From the NCBI GenBank assembly GCA_014879535.1, contig JACSRX010000019.1:28871-92870 (forward strand): a stretch of 64,000 nucleotides of DNA, in the 5' to 3' direction. How positions within the stretch are numbered: position 1 is the stretch's first letter; the number at the start of each line of letters is the position of its first letter. The notes beneath the pieces were generated by a model that worked only from the letters and a program-made list of their open reading frames with translations, searched no databases and had not been told where the DNA came from. The DNA is from Chthoniobacterales bacterium (GTDB lineage Bacteria > Verrucomicrobiota > Verrucomicrobiia > Chthoniobacterales > JACTMZ01). Shown here one piece after another: positions 46,562 to 55,667 of this stretch. The position numbers were made by a program, and so were the translations under genes.

Positions 46562-47722
46562 TCAGCGCATCCCGTGCAGGGCCGCAGCCAGACCGGCGGC
46601 CTTGTGGAGGGTTTCCTCGTATTCGAGGGCGGGATCGGAGTCGGCCACGATGCCCGCCCCCACCCCGTAAGTCGCGCCACCTCCGCGCACCACGAGGGTT
46701 CGGATGGCGATGTTGAATACCGCTCCTCCGTCGCACCCGAAAAACCCCAGGGCCCCCGTGTAAATGCCGCGGGGCACGGGCTCGAGTTCGGCGATGATCT
46801 CCCGGGCGCGCTTCTTCGGTGCGCCCGTGATCGACCCTCCCGGATAGCAGGCACGCACGGCCTGGATCGCGGACACCCCGGGACGCAACCGGCCCTCCAC
46901 GGTCGAGACGAGATGATGGACCTGTGCGAATGTCTCCAACTCGCACAGCCCGGTGACGCACACGGTGCCGTAGTCGCAGACTTGGCCGAGGTCGTTGCGC
47001 TCCAGATCGGTGATCATGACCAACTCCGCCCGCTCCTTGGCGGAGGTCATCAGCTCATGCGCCGCCGCCGCATCATCACCAACCCGCGGACGCGTGCCCT
47101 TGATCGGTCGCGTCACGACACGCCGCCCCCCGATGCGGAGAAAGCACTCCGGCGACGAACTGAGCACCTCGGTGTCGCCGAGCCGCAGGAAGCAGGAATA
47201 CGGCGCGGGACTTGCCGCACAGAGTCGCGGGTAAAACCCCAGCGGATCGGCCGTCCACGGCGCGGTCAGGGTGTGCGTGAGATTGACCTGGTAGATGTCG
47301 CCGGCCGCGATGTATTCGCGGGCGCGCCGGACGAGTGCCATCCATTGGGGCCGCTCCAGTCCCGGCAGGAAATCCGGCGCCGGCGCCGGGAGCGCTCCGT
47401 CGAGTCCGCCTGGACCATCCTCGGTCCATGCGGGGAACACCCCGAAACGGAATCCGCCGGAGTAGTCGAACCATCCGGCCAGCCCCCCGGACGCCCCCGC
47501 CCTCTGGAGGCGCATCAGGGCATCCTCCAACAACCCCCAGTCATCCCATCCCCCTTCCACGATTTGCTCCGGACCGATCCCGACCCGCGGTTCCGGTCCG
47601 AAGCCGGCGCCGTCGAAACACACATACCCCCCCGCGCTTTCCCTCCCGGCGGAGGGACGGTCGCGTGCAAGTGCGGAACGGAGGGACATAGCGACCCGAT
47701 GTGACTCGGAAAGCCTTTCCAT
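46562..47722 (-). CDS. pabB: Aminodeoxychorismate synthase component I, PabB
   Basis: 386 residues. The chorismate-binding domain has YIAAGDIYQVNLTHTL, the PIKGTRPR motif whose lysine distinguishes PabB from anthranilate synthase (PIAGT), the ELVMITDLERNDLGQVC stretch and GGSITGAPKKRAREII. It aminates chorismate for folate synthesis with a glutaminase subunit encoded elsewhere. The N-terminal domain is shortened compared with the ~450-residue norm. Start at 47722; ATG 47689 is an alternative. It is divergent from the next secreted protein, with 21 bp between start codons. Confidence 0.88.
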   Translation of the reverse strand: MERLSESHRVAMSLRSALARDRPSAGRESAGGYVCFDGAGFGPEPRVGIGPEQIVEGGWDDWGLLEDALMRLQRAGASGGLAGWFDYSGGFRFGVFPAWTEDGPGGLDGALPAPAPDFLPGLERPQWMALVRRAREYIAAGDIYQVNLTHTLTAPWTADPLGFYPRLCAASPAPYSCFLRLGDTEVLSSSPECFLRIGGRRVVTRPIKGTRPRVGDDAAAAHELMTSAKERAELVMITDLERNDLGQVCDYGTVCVTGLCELETFAQVHHLVSTVEGRLRPGVSAIQAVRACYPGGSITGAPKKRAREIIAELEPVPRGIYTGALGFFGCDGGAVFNIAIRTLVVRGGGATYGVGAGIVADSDPALEYEETLHKAAGLAAALHGMR

Positions 47723-47743
47723 TTCAAGAGGTGCCGTCCTAAA

Positions 47744-48451
47744 ATGCGCGCCATGTCGATTCGCGGGATCTTCCTTGCTGCAGCCGCGGCGTTGCTTGCG
47801 CCGGCCTCCCTCCTGCCTCTCCACGCGCAGGAGGAAGCTTCGACCGATGCCCCCGCGATGACGAATGCCCCCGCCACGGCCGAGGCTCCGAGCGCGGAAT
47901 TGATCATCGACGCCGAGGAGGCCGTCATCTCCGAGCCGGCCCTTGCACCCGGCGAGGAACCGCTGCCACCCATGGATGCGCCGTTCCCCGGAGAGGACAA
48001 CATTTTCGGCAACGACCTGTTCGGAACGCAGGATACCTACACCCCGCCACCGGCCATGCCCGAGCGTCCGCCGCTGCTGGAAGACCCCCAGGAATCCGAA
48101 CGGAAGATGCGCGTGCAGTTGCGCAGACTCAAGGCCGTCCTCGACCGCGATCCCCAGTTGTTTGAACTGCAGGAGATGGCCGACCGCGCCACCACGCCGG
48201 AGGACCGCCGCGCCGCACGCCGCGCCTACTACGCGCTTTTCTTCGACAAGGTCCGCAAGGCGAATCCCAAGCTCACCGACTACGCGGACAAGCTCGAGAA
48301 AGCCTCGTTGAACAACCTTTACCAGACGCGCATCGAACCCACGCTCGCCCTGAATCCTCCCCCGCTTCCGCAACCGCAGGTCCGATTCATCCCGAAGCGG
48401 CAGTTCGAGGATTACGTCCCCGCGGACGAGGAACCGGTTCCCGTGCCCTGA
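47744..48451 (+). CDS. Secreted alanine/proline-rich protein of unknown function
   Basis: 235 residues. A signal peptide (IRGIFLAAAAALLAPASLLP, then LHAQ) is followed by a disordered acidic stretch of Ala, Pro and Glu (residues 29-105). A helical part follows (ERKMRVQLRRLKAVLDRDPQ, LFELQEMADRATTPEDRRA) and then proline-rich C-terminal residues. No domain recognised. The start could also be ATG 47753. It is divergent from pabB and its tail overlaps the convergent HAD gene by 40 bp. It may be a periplasmic linker-type protein. Confidence 0.55.
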   Translation: MRAMSIRGIFLAAAAALLAPASLLPLHAQEEASTDAPAMTNAPATAEAPSAELIIDAEEAVISEPALAPGEEPLPPMDAPFPGEDNIFGNDLFGTQDTYTPPPAMPERPPLLEDPQESERKMRVQLRRLKAVLDRDPQLFELQEMADRATTPEDRRAARRAYYALFFDKVRKANPKLTDYADKLEKASLNNLYQTRIEPTLALNPPPLPQPQVRFIPKRQFEDYVPADEEPVPVP

Positions 48452-49233
48452 AGGACCAGCGGCGGCAGTTCGGCCAGCGAGCGGATGGTGAAATCCGGTT
48501 CGACCAATCCGACCGGTTCATCCTCCCCTTCCAAGGCAAGCCAGCAGGTTGCCATGCCCGCGCACCGGCCCCCGACGATGTCGCGGGAGAGGGAGTTCCC
48601 GACCATGAGGGCGTCGCCGGACTGCACGCCGAGAATCTCCAGCAGATGATGGAAAATGGCGGGGTCGGGTTTCCCGGTGCCGAGCTCCCCGGAGACCACG
48701 GCCGCATCGAAAAGCATCCCCAGTCCGGAAGCCTCGATCTTTTCCCACTGCAAGTCGGGTGCCCCGTTCGTCAACAGGCCGATCTTCAACCCGGCTTCAC
48801 GCAGGACGTGCAGCACCACGGCGGCACCCGGAAGGGGGTCCTGCAACTCCCGGCGCCGACGCTGGAACAGGGCGCCCAGTTCCTCCGCCAACACTTCGTC
48901 CTGGATCCCCTCGGCCGCCAGAGCCCTGCGCCAGATCTCCGTGCGGAAACCCGGCACCCACTCGCGAAGGTGCCTCAGATAGTCGTCCTCTCCGTGGAAG
49001 AATCCCCACATTCCCTCGAAGGCGACAATGCCCAGGGCATCGCAGCGCTCGACCGGCGCATGCGCGTGCCACAGCTCCTCCGCGACCCGCTTGGCCTCCG
49101 CCGCCAAGCGCCCTGTATCGGCCCCGGTGCGGGCCGAAGCCTCCGCCGCGGCCTCCATGAGCGCCTGCCGCGAAATCCGTTCGTCCCACACCAGCGTGTC
49201 GTCCAGGTCGAAGACCACGGCCTTGTATTTCAT
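48412..49233 (-). CDS. HAD-superfamily hydrolase
   Basis: 273 residues. Motif I VVFDLDDTLVWD carries the nucleophile aspartate, motif II is IGLLTNGAPD, and motifs III/IV are GTGKPDPAIF and LMVGNSLSRDIVGG. The helical cap sits after motif I, as in the class I HAD phosphatases (2-haloacid dehalogenase type). It most likely dephosphorylates a small metabolite. The tail overlaps the upstream secreted-protein gene by 40 bp. It starts 10 bp after the copper ATPase gene on the same strand and may be cotranscribed. Confidence 0.8.
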   Translation of the reverse strand: MKYKAVVFDLDDTLVWDERISRQALMEAAAEASARTGADTGRLAAEAKRVAEELWHAHAPVERCDALGIVAFEGMWGFFHGEDDYLRHLREWVPGFRTEIWRRALAAEGIQDEVLAEELGALFQRRRRELQDPLPGAAVVLHVLREAGLKIGLLTNGAPDLQWEKIEASGLGMLFDAAVVSGELGTGKPDPAIFHHLLEILGVQSGDALMVGNSLSRDIVGGRCAGMATCWLALEGEDEPVGLVEPDFTIRSLAELPPLVLQGTGTGSSSAGT

Positions 49234-49243
49234 GCCACCATGC

Positions 49244-51358
49244 CTACGCCCTCTGCCGCCCCAACCGCAAGGCGTTCCCGATGACTGACACGGAACTCAG
49301 GCTCATCGCCAGCCCCGCGATCATGGGGTTGAGCAGCCATCCTGTGAACGGATAAAGAACACCGGCCGCCAACGGAATACCCAGCGTGTTGTAGGCGAAT
49401 GCGAGGAAAAGATTCTGCCGGATGTTGCGCATGATGGCGCGGCCGAGCATGAACGTCCGGAGAATCCCCTCGAGCGACCCGTGCACGAGGATGAAATCCG
49501 CCGTCTCCTTGGCCACGTCGCTCCCCGTGCCCATGGCGATCCCCGTCTCCGCCTCCGCAAGCGCCGGTGCATCGTTGACCCCGTCGCCCGCCATGCAGAC
49601 GCGGCGTCCCTCCGCCTGCATTGAACGCACGACTGCGGCCTTGTCCGCGGGACTCATCCCCGCATGGAATTCCGTGATGCCGAGTTCCCCGGCCACGCGA
49701 CGTGCCACCGGCTCACGGTCGCCGGTGAGCATGACGATGCGCAGCCCGAGTCCCCGCAATTCGTCCAGCACAGCATGCGCCGACGGCTTCGCCGCATCCT
49801 CGAGGAAGAATGTGCCGAGCCACCGGCCATCCTCCGACACATCGACACGCGAGCGGCCGGAATCATCCGCCGGCGCTTCGCCCGACACCCGGGCGAAATC
49901 CGGAGTGCCCGCCCTCACCGCCATGCCCGCCACCACACCGGATACGCCGCCCCCGGCGGTCGAGGTGAATTCGGCGGCCTCAGGCAACTCCAATCCCCGT
50001 TCGCGGGCCGACCGGACGATGGCCGCCCCGAGGGGATGCTCGCTGCGCGACTCCAGCGCCGCGGCGACGCTCCACACACGTTCCTCGTCCGCACCCGGCG
50101 CCCGGGCCACCCGCACGACCTCCGGACGGCCGCAGGTCAATGTGCCGGTCTTGTCGAGGCACAGCGTGTCGGTCTTCTCGAGCCTTTCGAGGGCCGACGG
50201 ATTGCGGACGAGCACCCCCGAGCGCGCGGCACGTCCCACGCCGACCATCACGGACATCGGGACGGCCAGGCCGATGGCGCACGGGCACGCGATGATGAGC
50301 ACCGACACTGCGGCGGTCACGGCGGCCGGCGCCGAGCCGGCCGCCACCATCCATGCGATGAACGCCAGCACCGCGCAGCCGATCACGGCGGGCACGAACA
50401 CCGCGGCGACACGATCGGCGAGATCCTGGACCGGTGCACGCCCGCGCTGCGCCTGCGCCACCATGTCCACAATCTGGGCGAGCACGGTGCCCGAGCCCAC
50501 CGCCTCGGCCCGCAGGTCGAAGCTTCCCGCGCCGTTGATCGTCCCGGCCCGAACCTTCGAGCCGGGGCGCACCCCGACGGGCAGGGATTCTCCGGTCAGC
50601 ATTGATTCGTCCACGGCGCTTTCCCCGGCCGTCGCAACGCCGTCCACGGGCACTTTCCCTCCCGGAAACACGCGCAGCAGATCGCCGGGCTGGACACGAT
50701 CGAGTGTCACCTCACGCACCGGTGCATCGGGCAGGATTTGCCACGCCGTCGCCGGGGCCAGATCCATCAGGGCGCGGAGCGCATTCCCCGTGCGCCGCCG
50801 CGCGTGCAGTTCCATGACCTGTCCGGCCAGCACGAGCGTGATGATCACCGCGGTGGATTCGAAATAGACACCGCTGCTCCCGAACCATGCGGGATGCAGC
50901 ATCACCGCCATGCTGAAACCCCACGCCGCGAGCGTGCCCGCGGCGATGAGCGTGAACATGTTCGCCGAGCGGTGGACCAGCGATTGCCACGCGCGCCTCA
51001 GGAACGGCCAGCCGCCCCAGAAAAGCACCGGCGTGGTCAGGAGCGCCTGCAACCATCGCGAGGCCGTGCCGCCGCTCCAATGGCCCCATGCGGTTCCGTG
51101 CGCCAGATGCCCCATGCCCATCGCCACCACCGGCACGGAAAGCGCCCCGCAGACCGCCAAGCGCACCACCAGGGTGTGAAGTTCGTGCCGGTCCGCATCC
51201 TCGACAGGAACGCCCATGGGCTCCAGGGCCATGCCGCACTTCGGACAATCCCCCGGGCCGTCCCGCACCACCTCGGGATGCATCGGGCAAGTGTAGGGCG
51301 TCCCGGGAGGCGCCTCCCGGGGCGCCGTTCCGGCCTTGCCATGACAACAATCCGCCAT
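49244..51358 (-). CDS. Copper-translocating P1B-type ATPase
   Basis: 704 residues. The cytosolic N terminus has no HMA domain but a heavy-metal-binding segment (YTCPMHPEVVRDGPGDCPKC, about residues 22-41). Eight membrane helices follow, with the metal-conducting CPC motif in ACPCAIGLAVP. The phosphorylated aspartate is in DKTGTLT, the HP motif in SEHPLGAAIV, and MAGDGVNDAPAL closes the ATP-binding part. It would export copper or silver from the cytoplasm. The start is ATG 51358, 8 bp after the methyltransferase stop. A perfect 20-base palindrome lies at 51302-51321 within the N-terminal coding region. Confidence 0.9.
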   Translation of the reverse strand: MADCCHGKAGTAPREAPPGTPYTCPMHPEVVRDGPGDCPKCGMALEPMGVPVEDADRHELHTLVVRLAVCGALSVPVVAMGMGHLAHGTAWGHWSGGTASRWLQALLTTPVLFWGGWPFLRRAWQSLVHRSANMFTLIAAGTLAAWGFSMAVMLHPAWFGSSGVYFESTAVIITLVLAGQVMELHARRRTGNALRALMDLAPATAWQILPDAPVREVTLDRVQPGDLLRVFPGGKVPVDGVATAGESAVDESMLTGESLPVGVRPGSKVRAGTINGAGSFDLRAEAVGSGTVLAQIVDMVAQAQRGRAPVQDLADRVAAVFVPAVIGCAVLAFIAWMVAAGSAPAAVTAAVSVLIIACPCAIGLAVPMSVMVGVGRAARSGVLVRNPSALERLEKTDTLCLDKTGTLTCGRPEVVRVARAPGADEERVWSVAAALESRSEHPLGAAIVRSARERGLELPEAAEFTSTAGGGVSGVVAGMAVRAGTPDFARVSGEAPADDSGRSRVDVSEDGRWLGTFFLEDAAKPSAHAVLDELRGLGLRIVMLTGDREPVARRVAGELGITEFHAGMSPADKAAVVRSMQAEGRRVCMAGDGVNDAPALAEAETGIAMGTGSDVAKETADFILVHGSLEGILRTFMLGRAIMRNIRQNLFLAFAYNTLGIPLAAGVLYPFTGWLLNPMIAGLAMSLSSVSVIGNALRLGRQRA

Positions 51359-51366
51359 GGGTGGAG

Positions 51367-51939
51367 TCAAACGCGCTTGAACAGCCGGAGCAACTCCCGG
51401 TCTTCGCGACCGGCGAATGTCGGGACGCCCCGGCGCTCCCCGAGAAGGCGGAATCCATCCTTGAAAAGTTCGTCCAGTTCCTGCGCCGTGCAGCCGAAGG
51501 GCGGTCCGTCCCCGCCGTTGTCCGGCTCGGTGTAAAACACGGCCAGCAGGCGCCCGCCGGGCTTCAGGGTCGAGGCGACCGCCGAGGCATAGTCCGCACG
51601 CCGCGCCGGATCGATCGCGCAAAAGCATGTGTGCTCGAACACACCGTCGAATGCGCCCTTGAACTCCGCGGGCAACCCGAACAAATCTCCGTGCACGTAG
51701 GTCTCCCGCGCCACCGGCGGATGCGCCAGTGCGCGCCCGATGGCCAACGGCGCCACATCCAAGCCCGTGACCTCGAGACCGCCGAGGGCAAGCTCCCTCA
51801 CATCGTGCCCCGTCCCGCAGCCCGGCACCAAGACCCGTCCTTCAAGCATCCCGCGGACCAGCGGTTCGCGCAGCACCGGATGCGCAAGGCCCTTGTCCCA
51901 CGGCGTGTCCCCCTCCGCATAGCGAATGTTCCAGTCCAT
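51367..51939 (-). CDS. SAM-dependent methyltransferase (thiopurine methyltransferase-like)
   Basis: 190 residues. DWNIRYAEGDTPWDKG is the N-terminal TPMT-like segment, VLVPGCGTGHDVRELAL is motif I, and GVFEHTCFCAIDPARRADY is the family-specific loop. Members methylate thiols, tellurite or selenite or related small molecules. The stop is 8 bp before the copper ATPase start, so the two are probably one operon, which fits a metal or metalloid response. It is divergent from the histidine kinase gene (109 bp). The substrate is inferred only from context. Confidence 0.78.
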   Translation of the reverse strand: MDWNIRYAEGDTPWDKGLAHPVLREPLVRGMLEGRVLVPGCGTGHDVRELALGGLEVTGLDVAPLAIGRALAHPPVARETYVHGDLFGLPAEFKGAFDGVFEHTCFCAIDPARRADYASAVASTLKPGGRLLAVFYTEPDNGGDGPPFGCTAQELDELFKDGFRLLGERRGVPTFAGREDRELLRLFKRV

Positions 51940-52048
51940 GGGGCCATTATGCGCAGGCCATCGGCAACGGCACCCCAAAATCCGCGCCGAGGGATGCGCC
52001 CGCGCAACTTGGCTTTTGCCCCCCGGCGGTTTATGACCATCGGGGCAG

Positions 52049-53941
52049 ATGCCGGAAACAAGCGCCCAGTTTCCCCTCCGCCTCCGCCAGGTTCCGGCGG
52101 GGCTTTTTGCGCTGACATTCACCCCGGACGGCAAGCCTCACCTTCTTTATACCAATGAAAAATGGCGGGAGATGCTCGACCTGCCTTCGTCCGATATGCA
52201 AGCCGACGCGGATCTCGCCTTGAGCCGGCTGCACCCGGAGGACCGGGAGGCGCTGTTCCGCCTGCGCGACCAGCAGAACGGAAGCTTCGAATGGATTGGA
52301 CGCGTGAAGGTGCGGGGGGAAACACGATGGCTCCAGATCGAGGCATTCGCCGCACCGGACTCCGGCAACAGAGGGATATGGCACGGCGTGATGACGGACA
52401 TCACGACGCAGAAGCAGTCCGAGGAGGAATTGCGGAACATCCTGGAGAACCTGCCGATCCCCATCATCGCGGGGGAGTTCGTGAACTTTGAAATTCCCCG
52501 GCATGAGGCGAAGATCACGCTGCTCAACCGGCGGTTCGTCGAGACGTTCGGATACACTTTGGATGAGGTTCCGACCGTCGCATGCCTGCGCGACGCGCTT
52601 TTCCCCGACCCGGATCTGTGCGAGGAGATCCGTTCATGGTGGAGGTCGGCCGTGACACGCGTGCCCGGAGGGAGCGGTCCGGTCGAGATGCGCGAAATGC
52701 GCATGTGCTGCAAGGACGGCACCATGCGCGACGTGCTCGTGAATGCCACGCTGTCGGACGGAGGGCCGGTGGTCGCGATCCAGGACATCACGGAGCTCAA
52801 GGCGACCCATCTCGCATTGCAGGACAGCAACCGCATGATGCAGCTTGCCGCCAAGGCGGCCATGATCGGGTTCTGGGAAACCGACCTGCGGACCGGCACA
52901 CGCTATTGGGATGACCGGATGATGGAGATTTACGGGATCCGGCGGGAGGATTTCGACGGCAACTGGGACGGCTACGTCCATCCGGAGGACCTGCAGGGGG
53001 CCGAAGACCGCGCCCGGAGTGCGATCGAAACAGGCGAATCCTCCTTCGAGCAGGAATTCCGCATCATCCGCCCCGACGGGGAGACCCGCCATATCAAGGC
53101 TTACGGCACACTGACCAAGGACGGAAACGGCCGCTCGATCCTGCTCACCGGGGTGAACTACGACATCACCCGGGAACGGAATGCGGAGGAGTCGCTGCGC
53201 CAAGCCCATGAGAGGGAGAAGGGCGCCGAACTGGAGCACCGCAAAGATCTCGAGCGCAAGCTCCGGACCAGCCTCGTCGCCGGTGCGGTCGCCCACGAGA
53301 TCAAGCAGCCCCTCAGCGCCCTGCTGCTCCAGGGCAACATGACCATGGAGAGCATCACGAGGTGCAGTTCCCAGGAGGATTGCCGCACCTACATGAGCTC
53401 GACCCTCGCCAATGCCGAGCGCATCCTCAAGACCGCCGACAAGATCCAGGCGCTCCTGCACTCGGTGCAGACCGAACATCAAACGGTCCGGCTCGCCGAG
53501 GTGGTGCAGAGCGCCATCCGCTACTCGAAGGTTGAATTGGAGGCCGTGGGAGCGGTGCTCTCGCAGGCAGGCACGCAGGACCAGACGATTTGCGTGTGCG
53601 GTGATGAGGGGCAGTTGCTTCTGGCCGTGAGCAACCTCCTCCGCAACGCCTGCCATGCCGTGCAGGAATGCCCCGCCGGGGAGCGCAGGATCCGCGTCTC
53701 CCTGCACAGGAATGGCGGCACGGTCGAACTGGATGTCGCCGACAGCGGCCCCGGCTTGCCCGAGAAAATCCTGTCAAAGATCCCCCTCCACACCACCAAG
53801 CCGGAAGGCTCGGGGCTCGGACTGTTCATTGTCCAAGCCGTGGCGGAGAACCACGAGGCACGGCTGGAGGCAGGCCGATCATCACTCGGCGGCGCCAAGT
53901 TGAAGCTCCTATTCCCGGCATCCGGGTGCCATGCGGGGTGA
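52049..53941 (+). CDS. PAS-domain sensor histidine kinase
   Basis: 630 residues with no membrane segment, so cytosolic. Three PAS/PAC units span about 20-120, 130-255 and 265-385, the second containing GYTLDEVPTVACL and the third YWDDRMMEIYGIRREDF. The dimerisation helix has the phospho-acceptor in VAHEIKQPLSALL, then the N box NLLRNACHAV, the G1 box DSGPGLPEKI and the G2 box GSGLGLFIV. No receiver domain is attached and no response regulator lies nearby. It precedes the OprB porin gene by 2 bp, so it may control or be made with that porin. Confidence 0.85.
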   Translation: MPETSAQFPLRLRQVPAGLFALTFTPDGKPHLLYTNEKWREMLDLPSSDMQADADLALSRLHPEDREALFRLRDQQNGSFEWIGRVKVRGETRWLQIEAFAAPDSGNRGIWHGVMTDITTQKQSEEELRNILENLPIPIIAGEFVNFEIPRHEAKITLLNRRFVETFGYTLDEVPTVACLRDALFPDPDLCEEIRSWWRSAVTRVPGGSGPVEMREMRMCCKDGTMRDVLVNATLSDGGPVVAIQDITELKATHLALQDSNRMMQLAAKAAMIGFWETDLRTGTRYWDDRMMEIYGIRREDFDGNWDGYVHPEDLQGAEDRARSAIETGESSFEQEFRIIRPDGETRHIKAYGTLTKDGNGRSILLTGVNYDITRERNAEESLRQAHEREKGAELEHRKDLERKLRTSLVAGAVAHEIKQPLSALLLQGNMTMESITRCSSQEDCRTYMSSTLANAERILKTADKIQALLHSVQTEHQTVRLAEVVQSAIRYSKVELEAVGAVLSQAGTQDQTICVCGDEGQLLLAVSNLLRNACHAVQECPAGERRIRVSLHRNGGTVELDVADSGPGLPEKILSKIPLHTTKPEGSGLGLFIVQAVAENHEARLEAGRSSLGGAKLKLLFPASGCHAG

Positions 53942-53943
53942 AG

Positions 53944-55193
53944 ATGCCGGCCGCCGCCACGCGGGGAATCCGCTGCCTCGTCACCCTCGGCCTCATCATC
54001 CATTCCGCCTGCAGCGCGGTGCATGCCGAGGAGCCGGTCCATGACCCGTGGTTGGAATGGGACTATGCGACGGGCGACTGGGACGGCAACCGAAGGCACT
54101 GGTCGAAACACGGGGTCGATATCCTCGCGACCTACACGGCGCAGGTCTGGGGGAATCCCGTGGGCGGCCTTGACCCCGGCACCGCCTATGTCGGGTTGCT
54201 GCAATTCGGGGTCAACGCGGATCTCGAAAAGGCCTTGGGATGGAATGGCGGATCGTTCCGGACGACATGGCTCTGGATGAGCGGCGGAGAACCGTCCGTG
54301 TCCAACGTCGGCTCCATCTTCGCGGTCAGCCCGATCGAGGCCCCGCCCTCGTTCCGTGCGTTGGACATCTGGTTGCAGCAGGAGTTCCGGGACGGCGCAC
54401 TCGCCCTGCGGGCAGGCCTGTTCAATGCGGATGCCGAGTTCACCGTTTCCAGCAATGCCGCCTTGTTCCAATACAGCGGGTTCGGATGGCCCACGTTCTA
54501 CGGCGGCACATTGGGCGGGGCGCCGGTGTATCCGTTCGCCGCACCGGGAATCTTCATGGCGGTGGCGCCGGGCGGCGGATGGAAATGGATCTCGTCGGTG
54601 ATGCAGGGCGATGCCGGCAGCCAGGCGGACAATCCCTCGAATTTCTACTGGAGGTTCAACCGCGCAACCGGATGCCTCATTCTCAACGAGATCCAGCACA
54701 GCCGGACCGGCGGCCGCCTTCCCGGCACGGCGAAGATGGGCGCCATCTTCAACACCGCGGAGACGAGCGACATCGCCGGCAACGCCTCGTCATGGAGCGG
54801 CGGCTTCGTTTACGGGATCCTCGACCAGATGATCTGGCGGGAAGATGCCGCCGGGGCCCCGCAGGGTGCAAGTTGGTTTGCGCGCGGGGGATATTCGGTG
54901 CTGGAGGACAGCCAGCTCTATTCGCTGTTCAACACCGGTTTCACCTGCACCGGGCTCATTCCCGGACGCGACGACGACACCGCGGGCGTCGCCTTGAGCT
55001 GGGCGCAGTTCTCCCCGGGGATCTGGAAGGTGGAAACAGGGGGCTCGAGATGGCGGTGGAATGGACCTACCAGGCACAGCTCACACCGTGGTTCACCCTG
55101 CAGCCCGACCTGCAATTCATCATCCAGCCCGGGGGCAGCACCGCACTCGGCAATGCTCTGGTCATCGGCCTGAGCGCCTCGGTGGCGTTCTGA
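53944..55193 (+). pseudogene. Carbohydrate-selective porin OprB family, frameshifted near the 3' end
   Basis: The frame opening at ATG 53944 has a signal peptide (CLVTLGLIIHSACSAVHA) and OprB-type content: KHGVDILATYTAQVWGN, GTAYVGLLQFGVNADL and beta strands throughout. It reads through to 55173, but the last ~40 residues are unrelated to porins (the frame ends RWRWNGPTRHSSHRG). The correct C terminus, AVEWTYQAQLTPWFTLQPDL and NALVIGLSASVAF, lies in the +1-shifted frame ending at 55193. The break is at a run of five G (55039-55043); six would restore the frame. Either the gene is broken or the base count is a sequence error. Confidence 0.75.
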
Positions 55194-55255
55194 TCCGCTT
55201 TTCCGTTGAGGTTGTCCGCGCGGCCGCCGATGCTTTCCCCGATCGCTTCCCCGGC

Positions 55256-55636
55256 ATGATCAAGCAATACAACGACCACGCCGCCAACGAGCGGACCTAT
55301 CTGGCTTGGTTGCGCACCGGCATCGCCGTGATCGCATTCGGATTCGTCCTCGAGCGCTTCAGCATTTTCCTCGACACCATCACGCAATCGCTCGGCCGCA
55401 CACCGGGGGAAAAGATCCCTCACAGCGGCTACGAGGCCGGTGTCGTCCTCGTCGCGGCCGGACTCATCACGATCGCCGCGGCCATCGTCCGCTACGCCGT
55501 GACCGCGCGGAGGATATCCAGCGCCGAGACCACCGACTACAGCCCGCGCAGCGCGTTCTGGCTCGGCGCCCTGATCATGGGCCTCGGCATTTTCATCTTC
55601 ATCTACGTGGCGCGCATCGTGTCCCCGGGGAACTGA
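55256..55636 (+). CDS. DUF202 (YidH-type) membrane protein
   Basis: 126 residues. NERTYLAWLRTGIAVIAFGF is the DUF202 signature, in a first membrane helix, with two more helices (AGVVLVAAGLITIAAAIVRY and SAFWLGALIMGLGIFIFIYV). It is a small inner-membrane protein of unknown role. The start is ATG 55256; the reading frame upstream lacks the conserved sequence. It is 62 bp after the porin, with the PPK2 gene 31 bp behind it in the same direction. Confidence 0.82.
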   Translation: MIKQYNDHAANERTYLAWLRTGIAVIAFGFVLERFSIFLDTITQSLGRTPGEKIPHSGYEAGVVLVAAGLITIAAAIVRYAVTARRISSAETTDYSPRSAFWLGALIMGLGIFIFIYVARIVSPGN

Positions 55637-55667
55637 CGCACCGCACGCCCCCTGCGCCCGAGCCATC

